Below, in pieces: positions 56,516 through 64,000 of a stretch of DNA of 64,000 bases. Every line of letters starts with the position of its first letter. Position 1 is the first letter of the stretch. The notes below the pieces were generated by a model. It did no database searches and was not told the origin of the DNA. It saw nothing but the letters and a program-made list of their open reading frames with translations. Source of the stretch: Rhodopirellula baltica (GTDB taxonomy: Bacteria; Planctomycetota; Planctomycetia; Pirellulales; Pirellulaceae); NCBI GenBank assembly GCA_002901265.1, contig PPHI01000089.1, forward strand, positions 17,093 through 81,092. The letters run 5' to 3'. Made by a program: the position numbers and the translations under genes.

Positions 56516-57301
56516 ATGACCGAACTGAAACTCGCAATTCGTTTGGATAGCCTTCGATTGCCGCTCAAAAAGTCGCTGGACGTCGCGGCGCGAATGGGGA
56601 TTCACTCGGTGGAACTCGATGGGCGAGGCGAAGTCCATCCGGAAGGGCTAACTGATACGGGCTTGCGTCATTTCAAGAAGCTGCTCGACGAACGTAATTT
56701 GCGCGTGGCGAGTATTCGATTTCAAACGCGACGTGGCTATGACAATCCCAATGACTTGCAACGCCGCGTCGACGCGACCAAGTCGGCGATGCAGTTGGCA
56801 TACAAGCTTGGTGCCCGTTCGGTGATCAACCACATCGGGTTTGTTCCCGATGACGAATCGGACCCTCGCTTTGAAACCCTGTCTTCGGTGCTGCAAGACC
56901 TTGGACGCTATGGGGCTCGCGTGGGGGCCTTCTTGTGTGCCGAAACGGGCGCCGAATCAGGCGAAACGCTACGTCGTGTGCTGGAGAAGGACGACGAAGG
57001 TTTTATCGGCGTCGCGTTCAATCCGGGGCAACTGGTCGTCAACCGCTATGACGCGATCGAATCGTTGAAAGTTTTGAAAGACCGTGTGCAAGTGATCTGT
57101 GCGACGGACGGTGTCCTTGACCTTGCCGCAGGACGTGGGATCCGCGTCCCGATCGGCGAAGGCACCGTGGACTTTCCGATGATCTTGGCGACGATGGACG
57201 ACGTTGATTTTAATGGCCCACTGTTGGTCGGTCGCGAAGACTCGACGCTCGACGAAATTCGCCAAGGCGTCAACTATCTAGCGAATCTGATGCGGTTCTG
57301 A
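56516..57301 (+). CDS. sugar phosphate isomerase/epimerase family protein
   Basis: A 261-residue TIM-barrel protein of the xylose isomerase-like family, cytoplasmic. Segments such as LKKSLDVAARMGIHSVELDGRG, AYKLGARSVINHIGFVPDD, VGAFLCAETGAESGETLRRV, VAFNPGQLVVNRYDAIE and RVPIGEGTVDFPMILATMDD carry the metal-binding Glu/Asp/His pattern. The ATG at 56516 starts the domain; an upstream ATG at 56483 would add 11 residues. It stands alone, convergent with the helicase gene. Substrate is unknown; relatives isomerise or epimerise keto sugars. Confidence 0.85.
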   Translation: MTELKLAIRLDSLRLPLKKSLDVAARMGIHSVELDGRGEVHPEGLTDTGLRHFKKLLDERNLRVASIRFQTRRGYDNPNDLQRRVDATKSAMQLAYKLGARSVINHIGFVPDDESDPRFETLSSVLQDLGRYGARVGAFLCAETGAESGETLRRVLEKDDEGFIGVAFNPGQLVVNRYDAIESLKVLKDRVQVICATDGVLDLAAGRGIRVPIGEGTVDFPMILATMDDVDFNGPLLVGREDSTLDEIRQGVNYLANLMRF

Positions 57302-57315
57302 TTTGGCCTCGCCAA

Positions 57316-59361
57316 CTACCGCGAGCGAGCAACCCTGCCGCCGCGAGGCTTTTGGTATTTCTTTGCGTTCTCGGCTTGGCCGGTGACTTCGTAAAGAAAC
57401 TGGCTAGGGATGGTCGGGACCGCTTTACCCCATTTCCGCCGCGTCAATGCCAGCGACATGGTCAGTTTTTCTTGGGCGCGAGTGATGCCGACGTAGCACA
57501 AACGTCGTTCCTCAGCGATGTCTTCGTCTCGCCCGGATTTAACGCTTCGCGAGTGCGGCAGCAGACCTTCTTCGAGTCCGACCATGTAGACGACAGGGAA
57601 CTCCAGTCCTTTGGCGGCGTGCAGCGTCAGCAACCACACCGCGTTTTGCGCCGCCAGCTTGTCTTTCTCGTTGCCCATCTCGCGACCAGCCAAGGCGATG
57701 TCGGCCAAGAAACCGGTCAAGTCGGCGTCTTCGCGGCCGTCTTCGAACGCTGACATCGCGTTGGTGACTTCACCGAGCGAGTTCAAGCGGTTTTGGCGGT
57801 CTTCTGGTTCGTCGTAAAGTCGATTGATCTCGTCGCTGTACGATGTCTGCGTCAGCAGTGTTTCCATCGCCGCGGTCAGCGAATCGCTTTTCGCCCGTTG
57901 ATTGACATCGTGGTGAATCGATTGCAACTGAGCCACGCCACGTTGTGCGGCGGGCGACAGTTCGGCGACGACTTCGGGACGCTGCATCACTTGCCAAATC
58001 GGGACACCGGCGGCGACGGCATGTTCCATCAGCGTCTTGACCGATTTGGCACTCAAGCCACGCGCCGGCGTGTTGATCACTCGCAGCAACGAGACTTCGT
58101 CGTCCGGTTGGTCAATCCACTTCAAGTACGCGACCATGTCACGGACTTCGCGGCGATCGAAGAACGACTGGCTGCCCAACATCACATACGGCACGTTGGC
58201 TTTGCGTAGTTCGGTTTCGAACAGACGTGGTTGTTCGTTGGTTCGGAACAGGATCGCGATATCGCGCGGCTGGATGTGTTGGTTTTCGATCAGGTGTTTG
58301 ATTTCGCTGACGACCGACTGAGCTTCCTTCGTTTCGTCTTTGTGCTGTGCGATCCGTGGGCGAATACCGTCGGGACGTGAAGCGCGAAGGATTTTGTCGT
58401 GGCGATACTTGTTGAACTGGATCAGCCGGTTGGCCATTTCCAGAATCGACCCGCAACTCCGATAATTCGCTTCCAAACAAACGACTTTCGCATCCGGCCA
58501 GTCGTTTTTGAAGTTCAAAATGTGGGTCACGTCAGCGCCACGCCACGCATAGATCGATTGATCATCGTCACCAACAACGCACAGGTTTCGATGGCGGTCG
58601 GCGAGGTGGCGGGTGATCCGGTATTGGCTGCCGTTGGTGTCTTGGTATTCGTCGACCAGTACGTGATCGAAGCGTTTTGCTTCTTCGTCGCGGATCGCGG
58701 TGTGCTCGTTGAACAGAATTTCGGTTTGCAGCAGCAGGTCGTCAAAGTCCATCGCGCCGCGGCTTTTGAGGCCTTCCTGGTAGCGACGGTACCCGGCGGC
58801 AGCCAAGTGTTCTTTATCGTTGGATGCTTCTAGCGGCGCGCGGTCAGGCAGGATCGACGCGTTTTTCCAGTTGCTGATGATGTTCAGCAAATCCCCGGGT
58901 TTAAGCGCCGTGCCGGGCAATCGCAATTCGCGAAGCACCGATCGTGCGAGCGACTCTTGGTCGCTGCGGTCATAGATCGAAAACTTATCGGGGTATCCCA
59001 GTGCGGTCGCGTGACGGCGGAGGACTTTCACGCAGTGGGCGTGAAAGGTACTGATGGTCGGCTCGGGACGTTTTTCACCGCGTTTCTTTTTCTTTTTGGC
59101 ATAGCCGAGCAGTTCGCCAATCCGCTCCTTCATCTCGCCGGCCGCTTTGTTGGTAAACGTCACCGCCAGAATTCGGTCGGGCGAAGTACCGTGCTTGATC
59201 AAGTTCGCGATACGGAACGTGACCACACGGGTTTTTCCAGTTCCGGCGCCGGCGAGCACCAACAGTGGACCCGAAAGTGTGTTTACCGCGTCCGATTGAG
59301 CGGGGTTCAATCCGTGAGCCAACGAGGAGCCTGCTCGTGAGAGTTCAAAAAAAGCGAACAC
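57316..59361 (-). CDS. UvrD/PcrA-type ATP-dependent DNA helicase
   Basis: A 681-residue superfamily 1A helicase. Motif Q is GLNPAQSDAV, Walker A LVLAGAGTGKTRVVTFRI, motif II VLVDEYQDTNGSQY, motif III GDDDQSIYAWRGAD, and later VCLEANYRSCGSILE, TLHAAKGLEFPVVYMVGLEEG and CYVGITRAQEKL. Such enzymes act in repair, replication restart and removal of RecA. The codon at 59361 is GTG and lies at the edge of a nine-base inverted repeat (59359-59367 with 59380-59388), with no clear ribosome site; a start a few codons downstream is possible. The C-terminus is short, as in PcrA/UvrD minimal forms. Confidence 0.93.
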   Translation of the reverse strand: MFAFFELSRAGSSLAHGLNPAQSDAVNTLSGPLLVLAGAGTGKTRVVTFRIANLIKHGTSPDRILAVTFTNKAAGEMKERIGELLGYAKKKKKRGEKRPEPTISTFHAHCVKVLRRHATALGYPDKFSIYDRSDQESLARSVLRELRLPGTALKPGDLLNIISNWKNASILPDRAPLEASNDKEHLAAAGYRRYQEGLKSRGAMDFDDLLLQTEILFNEHTAIRDEEAKRFDHVLVDEYQDTNGSQYRITRHLADRHRNLCVVGDDDQSIYAWRGADVTHILNFKNDWPDAKVVCLEANYRSCGSILEMANRLIQFNKYRHDKILRASRPDGIRPRIAQHKDETKEAQSVVSEIKHLIENQHIQPRDIAILFRTNEQPRLFETELRKANVPYVMLGSQSFFDRREVRDMVAYLKWIDQPDDEVSLLRVINTPARGLSAKSVKTLMEHAVAAGVPIWQVMQRPEVVAELSPAAQRGVAQLQSIHHDVNQRAKSDSLTAAMETLLTQTSYSDEINRLYDEPEDRQNRLNSLGEVTNAMSAFEDGREDADLTGFLADIALAGREMGNEKDKLAAQNAVWLLTLHAAKGLEFPVVYMVGLEEGLLPHSRSVKSGRDEDIAEERRLCYVGITRAQEKLTMSLALTRRKWGKAVPTIPSQFLYEVTGQAENAKKYQKPRGGRVARSR

Positions 59362-59486
59362 GGCAGCGCGGCGTAACCGGCTGCCGTGAAGATTTAACGT
59401 CGACGCGAAATGCTAATGATTCTGCGAGGTTCGGCAAGCGAAAAGTGTGTCCCGTTGCCGGCGCACAAAATTAACGCTGTCCATCA

Positions 59487-60125
59487 TTAACGCTGTGCGT
59501 CGCGATCAATGATTGGGTCAGCCGATCCGGTCGACAGCAGCATCAGGCCGCCTTGTTGCGGCTTTCCCGAGTTCAACAAGGTGCGGTTGAAGGGGATGTA
59601 GTAGCACGCGTATTGGCCGGTCGACGTGTTGAGCACATAGACGACAGACGAAGCGACTGGGTTGTTGTTGCTGCTGGGGGCATCGACCAGCCCAGTCGCC
59701 ATCATGAAACCAGCACCTTTGCTGCTTCCCAGGACATCTTGGACGTTGACGGTGAACAAGCCGAGGAATTTTCCGAGGCGAGGGTACATCACCGAACACT
59801 GCAGCAGTCCAGAATTGTGGTCCAACACGAACAACCCTTCGGCTTCATTGCTGACCAAACCAGTTGCCATCGAAAATTTTTCGCTGGTAACGGCGGCGGT
59901 CGCATTGAGGGCTGGGAACTGCCACTGGGCGGCCGGATTCAACGTCGATTGTTGACGGATCGCATGCGATTGTCCGGCAAAGTAAGCGGCCGCGAACGTT
60001 GCGATCAGCGTGGTTGTCGCAAACACGGCGGCGAGTTTTGCACCCTTTCCAATTCCCCGGGGGGAATCGACAGCTTGTTTAGCAGTCGACGATTCGGTGT
60101 TGGATTCGGTAGGCAAAGCAGTCAT
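59487..60125 (-). CDS. membrane-anchored hypothetical protein
   Basis: A 212-residue protein. Residues 30-50 form one helix (LAAVFATTTLIATFAAAYFAG) after a polar basic N-terminus. The extracytoplasmic part alternates hydrophobic and glycine-rich segments (FSMATGLVSNEAEGLFVLDH, LLQCSVMYPRLGKFLG, AGFMMATGLVDAPS, QYACYYIPFN), and looks like a small beta-propeller or repeat fold. GGAG lies eight bases before the ATG at 60125; the much longer open frame upstream to 60692 is unlikely because it runs antisense to the oxidoreductase gene. Family not recognised. Confidence 0.7.
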   Translation of the reverse strand: MTALPTESNTESSTAKQAVDSPRGIGKGAKLAAVFATTTLIATFAAAYFAGQSHAIRQQSTLNPAAQWQFPALNATAAVTSEKFSMATGLVSNEAEGLFVLDHNSGLLQCSVMYPRLGKFLGLFTVNVQDVLGSSKGAGFMMATGLVDAPSSNNNPVASSVVYVLNTSTGQYACYYIPFNRTLLNSGKPQQGGLMLLSTGSADPIIDRDAQR

Positions 60126-60293
60126 GAACGGAGCTCCAGTCGGACGGTTGGAAAGTTGCAGACGAGCCGGACAAGCGGATGACGGGGAATTGTAGCGCAG
60201 GCGGAGGAACTTTACGATTGCATCCCGCTGAGATTTTTTCCCCTTGAAGCGTTTATTGTCCCCCTTCGCATCACCGAGGTCAACAAAACCGCC

Positions 60294-61490
60294 ATGGCTC
60301 TGAATGAACCCCTTAACCGTAAGCTCCGAATGGCACTGGTTGGCGGAGGACAAGGCTCCTTTATCGGCCGCGTCCACTCCATTGCCGCTTGCTTGGACAA
60401 TCGCGCGACGCTGGTCGCCGGTGCACTCAGCAGCAACCCGGAACGCGCCAAAGCGTCGGCTCCTGATTATGGGATCGCTCAAGAACGTGCTTACACCAGC
60501 TATCAGGAATTGCTGGAATCGGAATTGAAGCTGCCTGAAAGCGAACGCATCGACTTCGTCAGTATCGCGACACCAAACCACGTGCACTTTGAAGTCGCCG
60601 ATGCGGCCATCAAAGCGGGCTTCAACGTTGTCTGTGACAAGCCGATGACGTTCGATCTTGCCCAAGCGGAAGAGTTGCTGAAAACGGTACAAAACAGCGA
60701 CGTCGTGTTCGCGCTCTCACACAACTACACCGGCTATCCCTTGATTCGCCAAGCACGCGAGATGATCGCGAGCGGTGAACTGGGCGAAATCAACGCCGTC
60801 CGTGCACAGTACATCCAAGGCTGGTTGCGCACCTCGCTTGAAGCGGAAGACCAAAAGCAAGCGGCTTGGCGAACCGACCCCAGCAAGAGCGGTGCGGCTG
60901 GCGCATTCGGCGACATCGCAACGCACGCTTACAATCTCGGTCGCTACATGACCGGCTTGCTGCCCGATCAAGTGAGCTGCAGCCTGAAAGCATTCGTCGA
61001 AGGCCGCAAGCTGGACGACTACGGAACCGCGGTGATTCGTTATGAAAACGGCGCCCTCGGTACCGTCACCGCTTCGCAAATCAGCCACGGCCGTGAAAAC
61101 GATTTGGAAATCGAAATCGACGGCACTAAGGGGTCGCTGAAGTGGCGTCAAGAAAATCCCAACGAGATGATCTATCGTCAAAACGGCAAGGCGCATCAGA
61201 TCCTGACTCGCGATCCGAACGCACCGTACATGAACCCACTCGGTGCAGGCGCCTGCCGCTTGCCTTCGGGACACCCCGAAGCGTTCTTCGAAGCGTTCGC
61301 CAACGTTTACGCCTCGGCGTTCGACGCGATGGCCAAACGAGCCGCTGGTGAAAAGGTCGAGCAAAAAGACACCGTCTACACCAACTGCTACGACGGTGTC
61401 GAAGGCATGTACTTCATCCAGCAGTGCGTCGCCAGTAACACCGAAAACGCCGCGTGGTTGCCACTGAAGCACGAAGCCGCACGCCGCTAG
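60294..61490 (+). CDS. Gfo/Idh/MocA-family oxidoreductase
   Basis: A 398-residue NAD(P)-dependent sugar oxidoreductase, cytoplasmic. The Rossmann loop is MALVGGGQGSFIGRVH, the catalytic EKP-type motif is VVCDKPMTFDLAQAEELL, and the substrate domain has FGDIATHAYNLGRYM and ISHGRENDLEIEIDGTKGSLKW. It has no signal peptide, unlike the frameshifted member at 20038. Upstream of it lies the divergent membrane-anchored gene. The sugar acted on is not known; members convert inositol, gluconate or anhydro sugars. Confidence 0.93.
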   Translation: MALNEPLNRKLRMALVGGGQGSFIGRVHSIAACLDNRATLVAGALSSNPERAKASAPDYGIAQERAYTSYQELLESELKLPESERIDFVSIATPNHVHFEVADAAIKAGFNVVCDKPMTFDLAQAEELLKTVQNSDVVFALSHNYTGYPLIRQAREMIASGELGEINAVRAQYIQGWLRTSLEAEDQKQAAWRTDPSKSGAAGAFGDIATHAYNLGRYMTGLLPDQVSCSLKAFVEGRKLDDYGTAVIRYENGALGTVTASQISHGRENDLEIEIDGTKGSLKWRQENPNEMIYRQNGKAHQILTRDPNAPYMNPLGAGACRLPSGHPEAFFEAFANVYASAFDAMAKRAAGEKVEQKDTVYTNCYDGVEGMYFIQQCVASNTENAAWLPLKHEAARR

Positions 61491-61519
61491 GGTTTGGTTG
61501 AGAAAGAAGACTGGGACGG

Positions 61520-61649
61520 TTGGAGTTCAGGCTTCAGCCGTTCGGTCGGATGGAGTTTTTGCGATGCTTGTGAAGGCGTTGTGTTAACGAAACGGGACTT
61601 GGGACCGGGGTGGCTCGGGACCGAGAATCGCCTAAAGGCTAGACTCCAG
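61520..61649. repeat. 130-base segment with imperfect inverted ends, upstream of ispD
   Basis: TTGGAGTTCAGGCTTCAGCCG (61520-61540) and the reverse complement of 61629-61649 (beginning CTGGAGTCTAGCCTTTAGGCG) share TGGAGT and an alternating match pattern, so the ends are related inverted copies. This resembles small dispersed elements in planctomycete genomes. No gene is contained within it. Confidence 0.5.
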
Positions 61650-61708
61650 CGAGGAAACTGCTGGGAGCTTCTTTCTCTTGAATTGTTTCTGTCGGTGGCG
61701 AGGAACAG

Positions 61709-62422
61709 ATGACTGACTCATCCTTGGGCGTTGCCGTAGTCATGCCGGCTGCGGGCAGCGGGCGACGTTTTGGTTCCGACCGAAACAAGCTGTTCGCATT
61801 GCTTGACGGAAAACCGATTTGGGAACGTTCGGCAGAACGACTGCGCGAACATCAGGCCGTTCGCCGGATCGTGATGCCCGTCTCTGCTGACGACCTTTCG
61901 TATTTCCGGAGCGAAGTCGCCGACGTCGTTGCTCAGCTTGGGATCGAAATCGTTCTGGGCGGTGCTGAGCGAACCGACAGCGTCGGCGCGGGTCTAAAGG
62001 CATGCGAAGGCGATGACTCGATCGATCTCGTTGCGATCCATGATGCAGCTCGACCGTTGGTGACCGTGGACGAACTGGAGCGGGTCTTTCGCAAAGCGAG
62101 CCAATGTGGCGCGGCGATCTTGGCTGTTCCAATGACGGCGACGGTGAAGCAGTCACTTGACGAGGGCGAATCCTGTTCGACCATCGACCGCAGCACCCTG
62201 TGGTTGGCACAAACACCCCAGGTGTTTAAACCGGAGGTTTTGCGTCAAGCTTATGCGCGACATCGAGGGCGGCCAGCGACCGACGACGCAGAGCTTGTTT
62301 CGCGGATTGGTGTCGACGTGGCACTGGTCGAAGGTTCGTCCGAAAACATCAAAATCACACATCCCGGCGACCTGACCATCGCCGAGGCCATTTTTAACAG
62401 TCGAAAAAACGTAACACGATGA
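61709..62422 (+). CDS. ispD: 2-C-methyl-D-erythritol 4-phosphate cytidylyltransferase
   Basis: A 237-residue IspD that makes CDP-methylerythritol in the non-mevalonate isoprenoid pathway. The nucleotide-binding loop is PAAGSGRRFGSDRNKLF, with later VLGGAERTDSVGAGL, VAIHDAARPLVT and LAQTPQVFKPEVL. GAGG lies a few bases upstream. It overlaps tyrS by four bases (ATGA), so the two are translationally coupled. An IspF or IspE is not adjacent. Confidence 0.95.
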   Translation: MTDSSLGVAVVMPAAGSGRRFGSDRNKLFALLDGKPIWERSAERLREHQAVRRIVMPVSADDLSYFRSEVADVVAQLGIEIVLGGAERTDSVGAGLKACEGDDSIDLVAIHDAARPLVTVDELERVFRKASQCGAAILAVPMTATVKQSLDEGESCSTIDRSTLWLAQTPQVFKPEVLRQAYARHRGRPATDDAELVSRIGVDVALVEGSSENIKITHPGDLTIAEAIFNSRKNVTR

Positions 62423-63690
62423 GCGATTTAGACCTAATTTCCGAGCTGCGTTGGCGCGGGCTGATTCACCAAATGACCGACGAAGCCGGCTTGGCAAAGC
62501 TGCTCGCGAGCGGCCCACAAACGGTCTACATCGGTTTCGACCCCACCGCATCGTCGCTGCACGTCGGTTCGTTGATGCAACTGATGATGTTGCGACGGTT
62601 TCAAAAGGCTGGCCACCGACCGATCGCGTTGGTTGGCGGGGCGACCGGGATGATCGGCGACCCCAGCGGCAAGAGCGAAGAACGAAATCTGTTGGATGCC
62701 GATCAGCTGGCGGCCAATATCGCCGGGATCGAAGGCCAAATGCGCAAACACTTGTCGTTCGAAGGCGACCAAGGCGCGCTACTGCTGAACAACTACGACT
62801 GGATGAAGGGCTACGGATACCTGGAATTCCTCCGTGACATCGGCAAAAACTTCCCCGTCGGCACGATGATGGGCAAGGAATCGGTGCGGGCGCGGCTGGG
62901 CAGTGACGCCGGCCTGAGCTACACCGAATTCAGTTACATGCTGCTGCAGGCGTACGACTTCGTTTACTTGTGCAAACATCACGGCTGTCATATCCAAGCG
63001 GGCGGCAGCGACCAGTGGGGCAACGTCACCGCTGGAATCGACCTCGCCCGGCGGATGCTGTCCAAGCAAGTCTTCGGGCTCACCGCGCCGCTGTTGACGA
63101 CGACCGACGGCAAGAAAATGGGCAAGACGGAAAAAGGCACCGTCTGGTTGGACCCCGAACGCACCAGCCCGTACGAGTTCTACCAGTACTGGGTCAACGT
63201 CGACGACGCAGATGTGATGCGGTGCATCGCATACCTGACCGAAATCGAGCGAGAAGAATTCGACCAGCTGGCCGAATTGACGAAAAGTGACCCGGCGCGG
63301 CGAACGGCCCAGAAACGCTTGGCGGAGTGGTTGGTTGAATTCGTGCACGGCGACGAAGGCCTCCGCTCGGCTCAAGCGGCCAGCAAAGTGCTCTTCGGTG
63401 GCGAGATCGAATCGATGGACGACCACCAACTGGGCCAAATCTTCGCGGATGTCCCCAATAAGCAACTCGACCGTGACATGCTGTCCGGAGAGGGACTGTG
63501 GATTATTGAAGCCCTCCAATTGGCGGGGTTGGCGAACAGCGGTGGCGATGCTCGCCGGGGGGTCAAAGAGGGCGGTGTTTATCTGAACAATAGACGCGTA
63601 ACCGACATGAACCTTAAATTGACCGATTCTGACCTCGCGAGTGAGACTGTGATGGTATTACGCAGGGGCAAAAAAAGTACGCGTTGTTAA
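62419..63690 (+). CDS. tyrS: tyrosyl-tRNA synthetase
   Basis: A 423-residue class I synthetase. The HIGH motif appears as HVGS (residues about 49-52), KMSKS as KKMGKTEKG, and the domain includes TVYIGFDPTASSLHVGSLMQ, GDPSGKSEERNLL and LQAYDFVYLCKHHGCHIQAG. A C-terminal S4 RNA-binding domain contains GGVYLNNRRVTDMNL. It overlaps ispD by four bases. A hairpin follows the gene. Confidence 0.97.
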   Translation: MSDLDLISELRWRGLIHQMTDEAGLAKLLASGPQTVYIGFDPTASSLHVGSLMQLMMLRRFQKAGHRPIALVGGATGMIGDPSGKSEERNLLDADQLAANIAGIEGQMRKHLSFEGDQGALLLNNYDWMKGYGYLEFLRDIGKNFPVGTMMGKESVRARLGSDAGLSYTEFSYMLLQAYDFVYLCKHHGCHIQAGGSDQWGNVTAGIDLARRMLSKQVFGLTAPLLTTTDGKKMGKTEKGTVWLDPERTSPYEFYQYWVNVDDADVMRCIAYLTEIEREEFDQLAELTKSDPARRTAQKRLAEWLVEFVHGDEGLRSAQAASKVLFGGEIESMDDHQLGQIFADVPNKQLDRDMLSGEGLWIIEALQLAGLANSGGDARRGVKEGGVYLNNRRVTDMNLKLTDSDLASETVMVLRRGKKSTRC

Positions 63691-63702
63691 AATTCGCTTG
63701 AG

Positions 63703-63735
63703 CGATCGTTGTTCGTGTTAGCGTTTCAACGATCG
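63703..63735 (+). terminator. inverted repeat after tyrS
   Basis: Nine-base arms CGATCGTTG (63703-63711) and CAACGATCG (63727-63735) enclose 15 bases and are followed by AAACCTTTTC. A fair terminator candidate for the ispD-tyrS unit. Confidence 0.45.
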
Positions 63736-63768
63736 AAACCTTTTCGCTTGGCGTTGGTTTCATCTGAT

Positions 63769-64000
63769 ATGAACGCAAAACAACACTTTTCTCGCGGTTT
63801 CATCGCCGCACTACTGATTTTCTGCACAGCGTCTGTCGACACAGCGCCCGCTTTTGCACAGCGAGGCGGTGATGACGGAGGACGCGGTGGCGACCGTGGG
63901 GGTGATCGCGGTGGCGACCGTGGCGGATTCCGCGGCGGGCCTCCCGGTGGCGGTTTCCCAGGCGGTGGCTTTCCCGGCGGAGGACCTCCAGGGGGCGGCG
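63769..64000 (+). CDS. Gly-rich secreted protein, C-terminus beyond the window
   Basis: The frame starts with ATG at 63769 and remains open to the window end (77 codons). Residues 1-29 are a signal peptide (FIAALLIFCTASVD core, AFAQ cleavage). The mature part is low complexity: RGGDDGGRGGDRGGDRGG then repeated FPGGGFPGGGPPGG-like runs. Planctomycetes carry many such Gly-rich exported proteins, often followed by EF-hand motifs; these would lie outside this window. Function unknown. Confidence 0.75.
   Translation, partial: MNAKQHFSRGFIAALLIFCTASVDTAPAFAQRGGDDGGRGGDRGGDRGGDRGGFRGGPPGGGFPGGGFPGGGPPGGG

Noticed and set aside
60126..60692. Extension of the 59487-60125 gene to 401 residues
   Set aside because: It would run antisense through the promoter and first part of the oxidoreductase gene, and a good ribosome site exists at the shorter start.
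61494..61712. Open frame of 72 codons between the oxidoreductase and ispD
   Set aside because: It covers the inverted element, has Trp/Arg-rich nonsense-like composition and no ribosome site.

Overview
The window looks like chromosomal DNA of a planctomycete, most likely Pirellulales (Rhodopirellula-like). This is inferred from family content: a paired DUF1549/DUF1553 cytochrome protein and DUF1501 protein, a sulfatase, a PEP-CTERM protein, an ECF sigma factor coupled to a Ser/Thr kinase, Tat-type Gfo/Idh/MocA oxidoreductases, and a peroxidase with dockerin-like repeats behind an arginine-rich N-terminus. I see no phage, CRISPR array, rRNA or complete insertion sequence. There is one tRNA (anticodon CAU).

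Layout. 1-4158 (minus): four tightly spaced genes, YceI, a tocopherol-type methyltransferase, an NnrU/isoprenylcysteine-methyltransferase-like membrane protein and an MMPL/RND transporter cut by the window start. They look like one operon for modifying and moving an isoprenoid or other lipid. 4503-7777: an unknown protein, a PEP-CTERM protein and malQ. 8088-13416: a sugar isomerase-like protein divergent from the DUF1549/1553-DUF1501 pair. 13442-16557: mgtE and efp (overlapping), divergent from epmB, so elongation factor P sits beside one of its modification enzymes. 16586-21530: mtnA, prepilin peptidase, a lipoprotein MsrB and a frameshifted oxidoreductase. 21623-27701: a periplasmic-glucan cluster, with opgH and an unknown partner divergent from a PF10091 glucanase-like gene and opgG. 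28000-32749: a PilZ protein, homoserine dehydrogenase and a GspF/GspE pair separated by a long inverted repeat.

32835-43564: sulfatase, esterase, a duplicated ABC-2 permease and, on the other strand, a lipoprotein, an ABC ATPase and a YfhO-like membrane protein. 43645-49668: dapA, the ECF sigma/kinase pair, a cyclase-fold secreted protein and a membrane protein. 49826-54065: peroxidase, a small Cys-rich protein, an alpha/beta hydrolase, a palindromic repeat pair, the tRNA and a 52-residue membrane protein. 54242-64000: ligA (frameshifted), a sugar isomerase, a UvrD-type helicase, a membrane-anchored unknown, an oxidoreductase, ispD-tyrS and the start of a Gly-rich secreted protein.

Most genes are ordinary housekeeping or typical planctomycete accessory functions. 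The strongest candidates for something little described are the putative lipid operon at 1-4158, the glucan cluster with its unknown OpgH partner, and the ABC/lipoprotein/YfhO block. Two genes, one of them normally essential, each lack a single base, which more likely reflects assembly error than biology.
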